The notes: generated from the sequence alone by a model not told the origin. Positions 45,990 through 54,899 are shown, counted from the stretch's first letter. The stretch is 64,000 nucleotides of DNA from Clostridium folliculivorans (GCF_024341905.1 NZ_BQXY01000006.1:1-64000), one strand, 5' to 3'. A program made the numbers and translations.

Positions 45990-46862
45990 TTGTCAAGAAA
46001 GATATGTCAAAGAGAACTGATAACATCTACATTAAAGAGGCTAGAAAATAATAAAATAAAAAAGATAAACCTAATTTGGTTAGAAGCCTGTGGCTGTTCG
46101 GGAAATATAATTTCGCTTTTAGATGCAGCGACACCAGATGTTTATTATGTCTTATCTGAAATGGTTAACATGACCTACAATAATAGCATCATGGGAGCTG
46201 AGGGGCAAAGAGCGTTTGATAAATTTCTTGAAACCTTAGATACAGAATTTATATTGGTAGTAGAAGGGGCAGTTTCTTCTAAAGACTCTGGAATTTATAA
46301 TATGGTAGCAAACTATAATGGGAAGATTATATCTGGGGCAGAAGCAGTAACCCTAGCTGCAGGGAAAGCAAAATATATTTTGGCAGTGGGTACCTGTGCC
46401 TCATATGGGGGGATTTCTGCAGCCAAGCCTAATCCTTCTTCAAGTAAGAGTGTTATTGAATTTCTAAGTAATCAATCATATCAGATTATAAGGGTTCCAG
46501 GATGTCCTGCAAATCCTAGATGGGTGATAAGTACTATAGCTCATTTGATATCATTTGGATTGCCACAATTAGATTCAGAATATAGGCCACTATTTTTATA
46601 TGAAGAAACTATACACACTCATTGTTCAAGAAGATCTTATTTTGATAAGAAAATATTTGCAAAACAGCTAGGTGACAAAGAATGTATGTATCAATTAGGG
46701 TGTAGAGGTCCAATAACAAGGGCGGATTGCGCTTTAAGGAAGTGGAATGATAGAGTCAATTGGCCTGTAGAAGATAATACCCCTTGTATTGGATGCGTAA
46801 ACAGAGGATTTCCAGATGAGATGGAGCCTTTTATCAATTTTCAATCAGGAGAAAAGTTATGA
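45990..46862 (+). CDS. [NiFe] hydrogenase small subunit
   Basis: A 290-residue electron-transfer subunit. It carries the iron-sulfur ligands in order: 'EACGCSGN', 'VGTCASYGG' and 'VPGCPANP' (proximal cluster), 'IHTHCSRRSYF' and 'CMYQLGCRG' (distal cluster), and 'CALRKWN', 'TPCIGC' (medial cluster). No twin-arginine leader is present, and an in-frame TGA 12 bases before the start rules out an extension, so the enzyme should be cytoplasmic. The start is TTG with GAGAGG upstream. ATGA overlap with the large subunit shows coupling. The three-gene small-large-protease order resembles the mbhS-mbhL-hyaD cluster known from solventogenic clostridia. H2 uptake is the likely role. Confidence 0.9.
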   Translation: MSRKICQRELITSTLKRLENNKIKKINLIWLEACGCSGNIISLLDAATPDVYYVLSEMVNMTYNNSIMGAEGQRAFDKFLETLDTEFILVVEGAVSSKDSGIYNMVANYNGKIISGAEAVTLAAGKAKYILAVGTCASYGGISAAKPNPSSSKSVIEFLSNQSYQIIRVPGCPANPRWVISTIAHLISFGLPQLDSEYRPLFLYEETIHTHCSRRSYFDKKIFAKQLGDKECMYQLGCRGPITRADCALRKWNDRVNWPVEDNTPCIGCVNRGFPDEMEPFINFQSGEKL

Positions 46863-48250
46863 GTGAAAAAATTGTTATAAATCCTATCACAAGAATAAGT
46901 GGCTTTATGCAAATTGAAGTAACTATAGATAAGAATGTTATAATTGATGCCCGAAACAATGGGTTTTTGTTTAGGGGATTTGAGGAAATGTTAAAAGGAA
47001 GATCGCCTTTTGATGCTATTTATTTCACTGAAAGAATATGTGGTATATGTTCTACTGCTCATGGATTTGTATCTGCCCTTGCATTGGAAGATGCGTTAAA
47101 AGTTCAGCCTGATGAGAATGGAAGTATGATTAGACAGATAATGCATGGATGTGAATTTTTACAAAATCATATAAGACATTTTTATCAATTTACAATACCG
47201 GACTATGTACAAATAGATATGAACCCAGTAAACGATAATAATGGGCGAAAATATAAATTACCAAAGGATTTAAATACAAAGTTAAGTAATCATTATGTAG
47301 AAGCTCTTAAATATAGTAGAGATGCACATAAGATGCTGGCTATATTAGGTGGAAAAGCACCTCATAGTCATGGAGTTTTTGTTGGAGGCGTTACAGCCAA
47401 TGTTATTGTGATAGATATTATAGAATTAAAATCTATACTGGCATCCATTAAAGATTTTATTAATAATGTAATGTTAGATGATATTAATATTATTTCAAGA
47501 TATTACGGTGAGGATTTCAAGAACGGAAAAGGTTATGGCAATTTTATGAGTTATGGAGCTTTTGATAATAGTTTCAATGAACCCCAGACATATGTTAAAA
47601 GTGGCGTGATGATAAATAATATAAGATATGATTTTGATCCTGCAAAAATAGAAGAGGATTCTGTTTATACCTATAGCCCAAGTTCTGTTGGGGGTGGAAG
47701 TATATCTTCTGATACTAATAAGAAAGATGCTTATACATGGGTTAAGGCAGCAAGATATAATGGGATGCCAATGGAGGTAGGGCCACTTGCCAGATTGTGG
47801 ATAAATGGAAAGTATACTAACGGCGTATCTACATTAGATAGGGTTACAGCTAGAGTTATAGAAGTTAAGATAATATGCGATATAATAGAAAGGCTTTTAG
47901 AGATGATAAAGCCTTCAAAAGCTACTCAACAGATATGGAAGGTGCCACAAAGTGCTGAAGGAGCAGGCCTTAGAGATACTACAAGAGGTGCATTAGCACA
48001 TTGGATTAGCATAGCTAATCAAAAAATTAGTAAATACAATATAATAACACCATCTGGATGGAATATATCGCCAGAAGACTCTAAGGGAAATAAGGGTGTT
48101 ATAGAAAAGGCACTAATAGGAACCTATATTGAAGATGTTAAAGCCCCTTCTGAAATAGGAAGAATAGTAAGGTCCTTTGATCCATGTGTTTCCTGTGCGA
48201 CTCATGTAATAAGTGATCAATATAATGATTTTGTTATGAGGCTTGTATGA
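46859..48250 (+). CDS. [NiFe] hydrogenase large subunit
   Basis: A 463-residue catalytic subunit that binds the Ni-Fe site. The N-terminal ligand motif is R59-I-C61-G-I-C64-S-T-A-H68. The C-terminal motif is D-P-C443-V-S-C446-A-T-H449, followed by 14 residues that would be removed by the maturation protease after nickel insertion. Other conserved stretches are 'GGKAPHSHGVFVGGVTANV' and 'VGPLARLW'. It overlaps the genes on both sides by 4 bp. It needs HypA-F proteins, none of which is in this window. Confidence 0.94.
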   Translation: MSEKIVINPITRISGFMQIEVTIDKNVIIDARNNGFLFRGFEEMLKGRSPFDAIYFTERICGICSTAHGFVSALALEDALKVQPDENGSMIRQIMHGCEFLQNHIRHFYQFTIPDYVQIDMNPVNDNNGRKYKLPKDLNTKLSNHYVEALKYSRDAHKMLAILGGKAPHSHGVFVGGVTANVIVIDIIELKSILASIKDFINNVMLDDINIISRYYGEDFKNGKGYGNFMSYGAFDNSFNEPQTYVKSGVMINNIRYDFDPAKIEEDSVYTYSPSSVGGGSISSDTNKKDAYTWVKAARYNGMPMEVGPLARLWINGKYTNGVSTLDRVTARVIEVKIICDIIERLLEMIKPSKATQQIWKVPQSAEGAGLRDTTRGALAHWISIANQKISKYNIITPSGWNISPEDSKGNKGVIEKALIGTYIEDVKAPSEIGRIVRSFDPCVSCATHVISDQYNDFVMRLV

Positions 48251-48729
48251 TTAAAGTTATAGGTATCGGGAATATATTAATGTGCGATGATGGAATTCCA
48301 ATGAAGATAATTAATGTTATTGAACATAAGCTGAGAAAATTAGATTTAGATATACAATTTATAAAGGCAGAAACTGATTTAGATTTTGCACTAGACTGTT
48401 TAGTAGATAATGATTTAATATTTATAATTGATAGTACCTATTTTGGTATAGAGTGTGGATCTGTTACATTAATTCCATTAGATGATAATGAACGATATAT
48501 CAGTTCTTCATCCTTTATGCATAATAGAAGCTTAGTTTCAGAAATTAAAAATTCTAAATTCAATATAAGCGGTTTTATTATAGGGATAGAAGTAGATCAG
48601 ATATGTTTTAGTTTGAGCTTATCGAAAAAAATGGTTAAAGAGTTTAACAATGTATGCAATAAGGTTTATGAGATAATTAAGGAAAATTGCACGAGCTTAA
48701 TGTTGAAAAAAGCTGATAATTATCTTTAA
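48247..48729 (+). CDS. hydrogenase maturation protease (HyaD/HybD family)
   Basis: A 160-residue endopeptidase that trims the C-terminus of the large subunit. 'GIGNILMCDDGIP' is the family signature, with Asp in place of the usual Glu at the first nickel-sensing position. 'LIFIIDSTYFG' carries the second Asp and a His is found in 'SFMHNRSL'. It overlaps the large-subunit stop codon by 4 bp and closes the operon. The terminator follows about 120 bp later. Confidence 0.87.
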   Translation: MIKVIGIGNILMCDDGIPMKIINVIEHKLRKLDLDIQFIKAETDLDFALDCLVDNDLIFIIDSTYFGIECGSVTLIPLDDNERYISSSSFMHNRSLVSEIKNSKFNISGFIIGIEVDQICFSLSLSKKMVKEFNNVCNKVYEIIKENCTSLMLKKADNYL

Positions 48730-48847
48730 ATAAGTAATTATATTATACTGATTAAATTTTAATTTAGATAGAATATTAGATAGGTTATTTATGTGTTTTT
48801 TATAATGGAAATGAAATATCTATATGTAAGTATACAATATAAGAACT

Positions 48848-48892
48848 AGGGTTGACTTTTCAAGTTATGAGAAGTCAACCCTATATATTTTT
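48848..48892. terminator. terminator after hydrogenase operon
   Basis: AGGGTTGACTT/AAGTCAACCCT stem (48848-48858 with 48872-48882) followed by ATATATTTTT. It may also serve the convergent lectin gene. Confidence 0.8.
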
Positions 48893-48924
48893 AGAGATAC
48901 AATATAAAAGCTATAAGCTAGTTA

Positions 48925-49827
48925 TTACTTACTAATACTATAACTAATCTTCTGGTTCCCAAAGTTTTGTGCATTTGGAATAGCATTAGGGTTATTTTCA
49001 TAATCAAAGAATATATCAATCCAGTATTGAGATTTTTGGAAGGCTAAATCCCCTTTATCTTGTACAACAAAGGAACTTTTATTTCCATAGCCAGGGAGGT
49101 AAAGAGGACTACTTGTAGTGATTATTGAACCGAATGGAAATATTGGTGCAGAATAAGCATTGGATCTATCTGATGGATGTACAGCACAGGTAGTATAAGG
49201 AGTTGGAGAAACTCCAGAAGCCGTAATTCCTCCTACTGGAGAGGTGTAAGCAGTAAAATCTTGATTAGTATAGGTTTGTCCATTTCCGGTGCTGCTTCCA
49301 GTTTCCACTATTCTCCACTTTTGAGCGGCACTTTCGTTATCTGAATAAATATCAACATTTGTATAATCAGCAGTTCCAGCTGCATAAACATCAAGAGCTT
49401 TTTTGCTATTGGTGTTTATAAGTTTATATGTTCCATCACTATTAGCTACAATGCTCCACTTTTGAGCAGCAGTACCATTGTCATCGTAAATATCAATGTT
49501 AGTGTAATCAGCGGTTCCGGCAGCATAAACATCAAGAGCCTTGTTACTATTTACATTTAGAAGTTTATATGTGCCATCAGAGTTAGAATATATTGTCCAC
49601 TTCTGAGCATCAGTTCCATTATCTGTGAAGATATCAACATTAGTATAGTTAGCAGTTCCGGCAGCATAAACGTCAAGTGCTTTACCGCTACCAGCATTAA
49701 TTAATTTATAAGTTTTTCCTGAAGTTATAGAGGCTGCAGAAGCATTGACAGGTTTCAGAATACCAACTGATAATAATGCTACAGCAGCTAAAGCTAGGAG
49801 CCTTTTAGAAAATACATGTTTACCCAT
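48925..49827 (-). CDS. secreted ricin-lectin plus 3D-domain protein
   Basis: A 300-residue secreted protein. A signal peptide ends near residue 32 ('ASAASI'). Three repeats of about 45 residues, each with 'KALDVYAAGTA-YTN-DIY' and 'AQKW', form a ricin-type beta-trefoil that likely binds carbohydrate. The C-terminal part, 'FTAYTSPVGGITASGVSPTP', 'CAVHPSDRS', 'FPFGSIITTS' and 'VVQDKGD...WIDIFFD', is a 3D (three-Asp) double-psi barrel. That domain is found in lytic transglycosylase-like resuscitation or spore proteins. The repeats are nearly identical in sequence, indicating recent duplication. A wall-remodelling role is inferred. AAGGATG precedes the ATG. Confidence 0.85.
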   Translation of the reverse strand: MGKHVFSKRLLALAAVALLSVGILKPVNASAASITSGKTYKLINAGSGKALDVYAAGTANYTNVDIFTDNGTDAQKWTIYSNSDGTYKLLNVNSNKALDVYAAGTADYTNIDIYDDNGTAAQKWSIVANSDGTYKLINTNSKKALDVYAAGTADYTNVDIYSDNESAAQKWRIVETGSSTGNGQTYTNQDFTAYTSPVGGITASGVSPTPYTTCAVHPSDRSNAYSAPIFPFGSIITTSSPLYLPGYGNKSSFVVQDKGDLAFQKSQYWIDIFFDYENNPNAIPNAQNFGNQKISYSISK

Positions 49828-50318
49828 TTTTAAAACACATCCTTTAATTTTATTAGATTTGAAAGATACATATATAGAAAAGAAATAAAAGTAGATTTTG
49901 GTTAAGTTATTTCAATAATTAAAGAGTCTTCATAATCACTCCTTTCTGAAAAGAAAAATAAGAAAATAAATATAAAAGAAAAGGGAATTAAAGAAATGTA
50001 ACGTTATGATAAAGTTGAGGTGTCCTTGTTGCAAGTGTATTCACTAATTAAATTATATCAAGTTGCATTTAAGCGGTCAATATAAGGTCTGTTAAGTTTC
50101 TGCATGTTATTAATTTTATTTAGATGTCCTATCCTAGAACTTTTTGATAAGATATTGTTAAGGGATATTGTACTGACAGTCAATTTGAGAATATAATAGG
50201 ATAAGTTGTCTTACCAATAGATTATAATTAATGTAGTATTATCAAAAGTTTGATACCTAAACAGGGTCTAGAGCGTCTAATTTATATTTGATTACTTTTG
50301 GTAAAGGGAGAAATAATA
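49828..50318. other. gene-free region between divergent lectin and NERD genes
   Basis: AT-rich, with no open frame of note. A TATAAT occurs at about 50193 but no -35 at good spacing was seen. Confidence 0.35.
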
Positions 50319-50912
50319 ATGAGCGTATTAGTAGAACTATTAATGAAATTTTGGTACTTATGGATTTTAATGATTTTAGCTTTGATACTAGATCTTTTTA
50401 TGCCGAGGATTAAAGACCGCCTTGGTGAAAAGTCAGTTGAATTTTACTTATCTGGATTGGATGAGAGTAAATACGAGATAATTAATCAATTGATATTAAA
50501 ACTAGAGGAAAATACTATACAAATAGATAATATTGTTGTATCGAACTTCGGTATTTTTGTAATACAAGCTGAAAATTATAAAGGGAAGATCATTGGAAGA
50601 GAGTTTGATGAAAGCTGGCAGCAAAGACTTCATGTAAAGACGGAAAAATTACAGAATCCTATATGTGAAAATAATAAGCATATACAAGCTCTACAACAAA
50701 TACTAAAAGAATTTGGCGAATTAAGATACATTCCAATTGTAACTTTTACAACTAATGTTGATTTGAAAGTTACATCCAATACTAATGTTGTGTATACAAT
50801 CCATTTAGTGAAAACAATTAAAAAATACACTGAAGAAATAATAAGTGATATAGATAAAAAGAAAATTTATTCTGAACTTATGTCACTAAATACAGATAGA
50901 AATGATATATAA
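50319..50912 (+). CDS. NERD-domain membrane protein
   Basis: A 197-residue protein. One N-terminal membrane helix ('FWYLWILMILALILDLF') is followed by a NERD (nuclease-related) domain. The domain shows 'QIDNIVVSNFGIFVIQAENYKGKIIG', 'WQQRL', 'NPICENNKHIQALQQIL' and 'IPIVTFTTN'. NERD proteins have a restriction-endonuclease-like fold; activity here is untested. The ATG at 50319 has AAAGGGAG eight bases upstream, while an earlier TTG does not. It is a single gene. Confidence 0.87.
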   Translation: MSVLVELLMKFWYLWILMILALILDLFMPRIKDRLGEKSVEFYLSGLDESKYEIINQLILKLEENTIQIDNIVVSNFGIFVIQAENYKGKIIGREFDESWQQRLHVKTEKLQNPICENNKHIQALQQILKEFGELRYIPIVTFTTNVDLKVTSNTNVVYTIHLVKTIKKYTEEIISDIDKKKIYSELMSLNTDRNDI

Positions 50913-50936
50913 AGATGAAATACTTCAATTGAACAG

Positions 50937-51026
50937 ATAAACTACTTTAATCCTTAGACTCCAAATAAAGATTTCCATGAATCTACGAATATTTATCTTG
51001 ATAGATTCAAATATAAAGTAGTTTAT
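50937..51026. repeat. 90-bp element with 13-bp terminal inverted repeats
   Basis: ATAAACTACTTTA (50937-50949) and TAAAGTAGTTTAT (51014-51026) are perfectly complementary. The inside has further partial self-complementarity (AGATT-TCCATGAATCT). The end sequence GATTAAAGTAGTTTAT also occurs at about 60670. It may be a small MITE-like remnant. Confidence 0.45.
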
Positions 51027-51101
51027 ATTTATAGAAGTAAAAATAAAACTTAATATCAGACCTGAATTTCTTAACTCATGTTTAGAAAAGATAGCTACGA
51101 A

Positions 51102-51134
51102 AAAAATCACTAATAAAGTATTAGTGATTTTTTT
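51102..51134 (+). terminator. terminator, probably for NERD gene transcript
   Basis: AATCACTAATA/TATTAGTGATT stem with a 3-base loop, followed by T7. It lies 190 bp after the NERD stop. Confidence 0.75.
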
Positions 51135-51768
51135 CTGTATAGAAAAGCGTCGGCAGTTGCTTTGTAATGCTTGATTATGAGGCGGAATTAAAAATACCTG
51201 CAAGTACTCTATGTTTAATAAAAGGAAAATCATTTGAATTTAAGTGAGAAGATAAAAAATAATCTATCTTCAATTTAAATATAACATCATTGGATTGTGT
51301 AGTCATCAGACAAGTAATTTAATCCTAAATCAGTAAAAAGCTGAGCATAAAAAGCAGAGTTTTTATCATCAGCAGTAAACTTAAGCTTTATTGAAGATTT
51401 AGAGCTTTTGTAAAAAATTATTATGAAAATTTTTACAAAATAGTATCTATACATATTAATCTTCGTATTAATATATATCGTATTCATTTTGCTCTATGTC
51501 ACTTGTAAATTTTATGCCTTAATACATAAGTTTTATTGATTGTATTAAATGAGAGGTATATAATAAATTAGTGAAAATTTACAATAATATGGAAAAAGAG
51601 TGTTTTTTTATCTATAAGGTGATTTATGTTTGGAAAAGTGGAAAGTATTATAAGTGGCACATTTATTTTAATAGTAAGAGATTTTTGTAGAAAAAATTGT
51701 ATCAATAATTTTACATTTATCATAAACAATATAGTCTTAAAAATTAATCATTGAACATAGAATGAAAT

Positions 51769-53229
51769 ATGACTTTAGAGAGGGGGCATGAAGTTAAAAT
51801 TTCATTACTAAATTTTGCTGCGATTATAAAAGGAGATGGTATTACGGAAAAAGATAACAGTAAACGCAATAAAATTTTGATAGGTAGCATAATTTCTCTT
51901 ACTGCTCTACTTGTAATATATTTAGGTATGACCATATATTTTAGGAATCATTTCTACTTTGGTTCAGAAATTGATAGTATTAGTGTTTCAGGAAAAACTG
52001 TAGAAGAAGTAGAAAAGCAAATGCCATCTACGGTTAAAGCCTATACGTTGCAGTTAGAATCAGATAATAGCAAAAAGGAACAGATTACTGCAGATGAAAT
52101 TGGATTAAAGTATAATTCAAATGGACAAGTAAAAAACTTGAAAGACAAAGAAAACCCATTTGGCTGGGTAGTAGCAGTTTTTAACTCAAAAGAGTATAAA
52201 ATTTCAGAAGCAGTTTCTTTTGATAAGGAACTGTTAAAGAAGAAATTAGATAGCCTATCTTTTTTTGAAAGCAGCAATATAGTTGAACCTAAAAATGCAA
52301 GTTTTAAATATGAAAATGGAACTTATAATATTGTAAACGAGGTTAATGGTAACAAAATCAATAAGGATAAACTATATAGTATTGTCTCAGATGCAATTCT
52401 TAAAGGCGATGAAATAATAGATTTAAAGAGTACAGATTGCTATGTTAAACCTCAAATTACCGCAAGTTCACAAAAAGTTATTGATACTAAAAATACTCTT
52501 AACAAATATGTGGCTTCAAAAATTACTTATACTTTTGGAAAAAGTACAGAAGTTTTAGATGGTGCTACAATAAACAGTTGGATAAAGCTTGATGACAATT
52601 TAAATGTTTCTTTAGATGAAAGTAAGGTAAAAGAGTATGTTTCTAAGCTCTCTAATACCTATGATACAGTTGGCAAAACTAGAGATTTCGCTACTACACT
52701 TGGAAATAAGATAAAAGTGAGTGGTGGCGATTATGGATGGTCCATTAATAATGCAAAGGAAGCTCAAGCTATAATTTCTGATATAAAAGAAGGAAAGTCT
52801 GAAACTAAAGAGCCTGCTTATACAATAAAAGGTGTCTCAAGAGATAATAATGATATAGGTAGTACTTATGTTGAAGTTGATATGTCAAAGCAGCACTTAT
52901 GGTTTTATAAAGATGGTAAATTGGTAGTTGAAGGAGATGTAGTTACAGGTAATATAAGCCAAAACCACTCCACTAGAGTAGGAGTTTACTATATAAAATA
53001 TAAAGAAAGAAATACTAACCTAAAAGGACAAGATTACAATGTTCCTGTTAGCTATTGGATGCCTTTTGATCAAGGCATAGGAATACATGATGCAAGTTGG
53101 AGAAGTGCATTTGGAGGCAATTTATATAGGACAAATGGTTCTCATGGATGCGTAAATTCACCATTTTATCTTGCTAAAGCTGTATATGAAAATATTCAAG
53201 TAGGTACACCTGTTGTTTGCTATTATTAA
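51769..53229 (+). CDS. membrane-anchored L,D-transpeptidase with peptidoglycan-binding (PG_binding_4) domains
   Basis: A protein of up to 486 residues. A membrane helix ('ILIGSIISLTALLVIYLGMTIYF', about residues 36-58) anchors it outside-facing. About 300 residues of PG_binding_4-type repeats ('SVSGKTVEEVEKQM', 'SVKVSGGDYGWSINNAKEA'-like) follow. The C-terminal YkuD domain ('YVEVDMSKQHLWFYKDGKLV', 'GIGIHDASWR', 'SHGCVNSP') has catalytic His and Cys. It makes 3-3 cross-links. The start is uncertain: ATG 51769 has no ribosome binding site, whereas AAAGGAG at 51829 sits five to six bases before an ATT (51841) that would give an N-terminus M-T-E-K-D-N-S-K. A seven-codon open frame with its own site (51788) lies between them. 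Confidence 0.85.
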   Translation: MTLERGHEVKISLLNFAAIIKGDGITEKDNSKRNKILIGSIISLTALLVIYLGMTIYFRNHFYFGSEIDSISVSGKTVEEVEKQMPSTVKAYTLQLESDNSKKEQITADEIGLKYNSNGQVKNLKDKENPFGWVVAVFNSKEYKISEAVSFDKELLKKKLDSLSFFESSNIVEPKNASFKYENGTYNIVNEVNGNKINKDKLYSIVSDAILKGDEIIDLKSTDCYVKPQITASSQKVIDTKNTLNKYVASKITYTFGKSTEVLDGATINSWIKLDDNLNVSLDESKVKEYVSKLSNTYDTVGKTRDFATTLGNKIKVSGGDYGWSINNAKEAQAIISDIKEGKSETKEPAYTIKGVSRDNNDIGSTYVEVDMSKQHLWFYKDGKLVVEGDVVTGNISQNHSTRVGVYYIKYKERNTNLKGQDYNVPVSYWMPFDQGIGIHDASWRSAFGGNLYRTNGSHGCVNSPFYLAKAVYENIQVGTPVVCYY

Positions 53230-53281
53230 TAAAGACTTTAAATAAGATTAGTAAATCTTGATTTGTTTATTCTATTTTAAT

Positions 53282-53344
53282 CATTAATTTATGAATATTT
53301 GAAAATCTTATAATAACAAGATTTCAAACAAGCATAAATTAATG
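53282..53344. repeat. palindromic repeat, family 2 (copy 1)
   Basis: A 63-bp imperfect hairpin: CATTAATTTATG (53282-53293) pairs with CATAAATTAATG (53333-53344), and TTTGAAAATCTT pairs with AAGATTTCAAA inside. It aligns over its full length to 53487-53548. Confidence 0.65.
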
Positions 53345-53409
53345 TTCTTTAGACAAGCTTAATAGTGAGACAAACTCAATGTTCCCTGTAATTTATACAA
53401 GGGTTTAGA

Positions 53410-53450
53410 AAGCTGTATCATAGCAATATGTTAGGATACAGCTTATTTAA
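53410..53450 (+). terminator. terminator after L,D-transpeptidase gene
   Basis: Perfect 10-bp stem AAGCTGTATC/GATACAGCTT (53410-53419 with 53435-53444), then ATTTAATTT. It lies 180 bp after the stop codon, beyond repeat copy 1. Confidence 0.65.
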
Positions 53451-53468
53451 TTTATAGGTTATATTTAT

Positions 53469-53566
53469 AGAGTTCCTAACTCAAATATTAATTTATACAT
53501 ACCTGAAGATCCCCAGAAGCCGGGATTTTCGAACAAGTATAAATTAAGTTTCGATATAGGAACTCT
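53469..53566. repeat. palindromic repeat, family 2 (copy 2, longer)
   Basis: Core 53487-53548 has ATTAATTTATAC/GTATAAATTAAG arms and an inner GAAGATCCC/GGGATTTTC hairpin. It extends outwards by AGAGTTCCTA (53469-53478) paired with TAGGAACTCT (53557-53566). The core aligns with 53282-53344 (shared TTCxAACAAG and TAAATTAA). Confidence 0.65.
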
Positions 53567-53619
53567 AAAAGCATAGTATGAATAGCCTTTTAATTTCAAG
53601 ACGGTGCATATCGACATTG

Positions 53620-54702
53620 TTAGCTGTTTAAAGCAAGCAGGTTAGAGATTGTCCTGTTTATGTTAGTCTCAAAATCTATAGAGAAAGAATCAGTATTTAT
53701 AATAGAGTATCTGCAGTTATTTGATTTATTTTGTATATAACTGAAAATTATCTGGGCTTCATCTATATCATTCTTATCAAAACAAATTGAGTTATTTAAG
53801 CTAACATTGCTAAAGTGCTCTAATGTAATTTTAATCAGTTGATCAACTAGTTGATTGTTTGGGAGAAGACTAAATTTTTCATTAAAAATAACTTTATTAT
53901 CTTTAATTAGGAAAAATTTTATGGAGGATTTGTCCAAGTTTTCTATGAGCATTATATTTCTATTTAACTCCATGTAGTTGATCATATTAGTTCTGTTTAC
54001 AATATAATTTATAGCTTGTATATAATCTCTATATTTTGCAGCAGCTTCAAACTCTAATTTATTAACTGCATCAAGCATTTTATACTCTATTTCTTCAATT
54101 ACACCTGTGTTATTCCCTTTAAGTAAAGATATAATTTTATCTATAGTTGATAAGTAACTATCTTTAGGAAAGCTTTCCATACAGATACCCATACATAATC
54201 CTAAAGAATAATTTATACAGGCAGAAGAACTTTTGAATTTATTGCTACACAAAATTTTATAATGTTCTTTCAATCCCAGAAGAGCTCTTTCAATTTTATT
54301 AGAACTTGTATAGGGGCCAAAATACATATTTCCATCATTAATAGAGTAAGTATCAGATAGATATATTTCTGGATATTTACTATTTAAAGCAATTTTTATG
54401 TAGGAGTATGATATTGGGCTTTTCATCAATTTATTGTAAATAGGCTTGATTTCTTTTATCAGTTTACATTCAAGCATAAATGCTTCAAATTCAGTGTCTG
54501 TAATAATATAATCAAAATCCTTTAAGTTTTTCACTAGCTTAACAACTTTAGGAGAATGTGATTTTGAATTTGTAAAATAAGATGAAACTCTACTCTTTAA
54601 ATTTTTAGATTTTCCAACATAAATTATTGTATCTAGAGAATCCTTCATAAGATATACTCCAGAACATGAGGGGAGATTTTTAATTTTCTCTTTTAAATCC
54701 AC
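53620..54702 (-). CDS. stand-alone UvrC N-terminal-half homologue (GIY-YIG nuclease)
   Basis: A 360-residue protein with the GIY-YIG nuclease domain at the N-terminus ('CSGVYLMKDSLDTIIYVGKSKNLKSRVSSYF', Glu in 'TDTEFEAFMLECKLIK') and the UvrC cysteine region ('CINYSLGLCMGIC'). A UvrB-binding UVR motif ('EYKMLDAVNKLEFEAAAKYRDYIQAI') follows. The RNase-H-like 5' nuclease and HhH domains of full UvrC are missing, so it can make at most the 3' incision, as Cho does. The start is GTG at 54702 with AAAGGTGAT five bases upstream; the upstream Met has no site. A housekeeping uvrC is expected elsewhere. Confidence 0.87.
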   Translation of the reverse strand: MDLKEKIKNLPSCSGVYLMKDSLDTIIYVGKSKNLKSRVSSYFTNSKSHSPKVVKLVKNLKDFDYIITDTEFEAFMLECKLIKEIKPIYNKLMKSPISYSYIKIALNSKYPEIYLSDTYSINDGNMYFGPYTSSNKIERALLGLKEHYKILCSNKFKSSSACINYSLGLCMGICMESFPKDSYLSTIDKIISLLKGNNTGVIEEIEYKMLDAVNKLEFEAAAKYRDYIQAINYIVNRTNMINYMELNRNIMLIENLDKSSIKFFLIKDNKVIFNEKFSLLPNNQLVDQLIKITLEHFSNVSLNNSICFDKNDIDEAQIIFSYIQNKSNNCRYSIINTDSFSIDFETNINRTISNLLALNS

Positions 54703-54899
54703 TATATCACCTTTCAAAAATATTATTAATTTATGCAAAAGTTATTACTACGTATTTACAGTAAATCCAAAAATATAACACTGTTTCTAAATAATATATA
54801 CCTTAAAATTTAGATGGTACATGGTAATATTTCAATATAAGATAATTATCATTGCTTAATGATAGGGTTATAAATTCAGTTTATATATTTAATGACCAG

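Larger units (their letters stand above)
50913..51768. other. 856-bp gene-poor gap
   Basis: It contains an 89-bp segment with 13-bp terminal inverted repeats (50937-51026) and a terminator (51102-51134). Short minus-strand open frames at 50925-51233 and 51287-51487 lack good ribosome binding sites and recognisable domains, and the first covers the repeat and terminator. Confidence 0.45.
53230..53619. other. gap with terminator and two related palindromic repeats
   Basis: It contains repeat 53282-53344, a terminator at 53410-53450 and repeat 53469-53566. No gene is present. Confidence 0.5.

Noticed and set aside
51287..51487. Minus-strand open frame of 66 residues
   Set aside because: No convincing ribosome binding site, no recognisable domain, Lys/Ile/Tyr-rich composition expected by chance in this AT content. 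It may be a decayed remnant, but I cannot support it as a gene.
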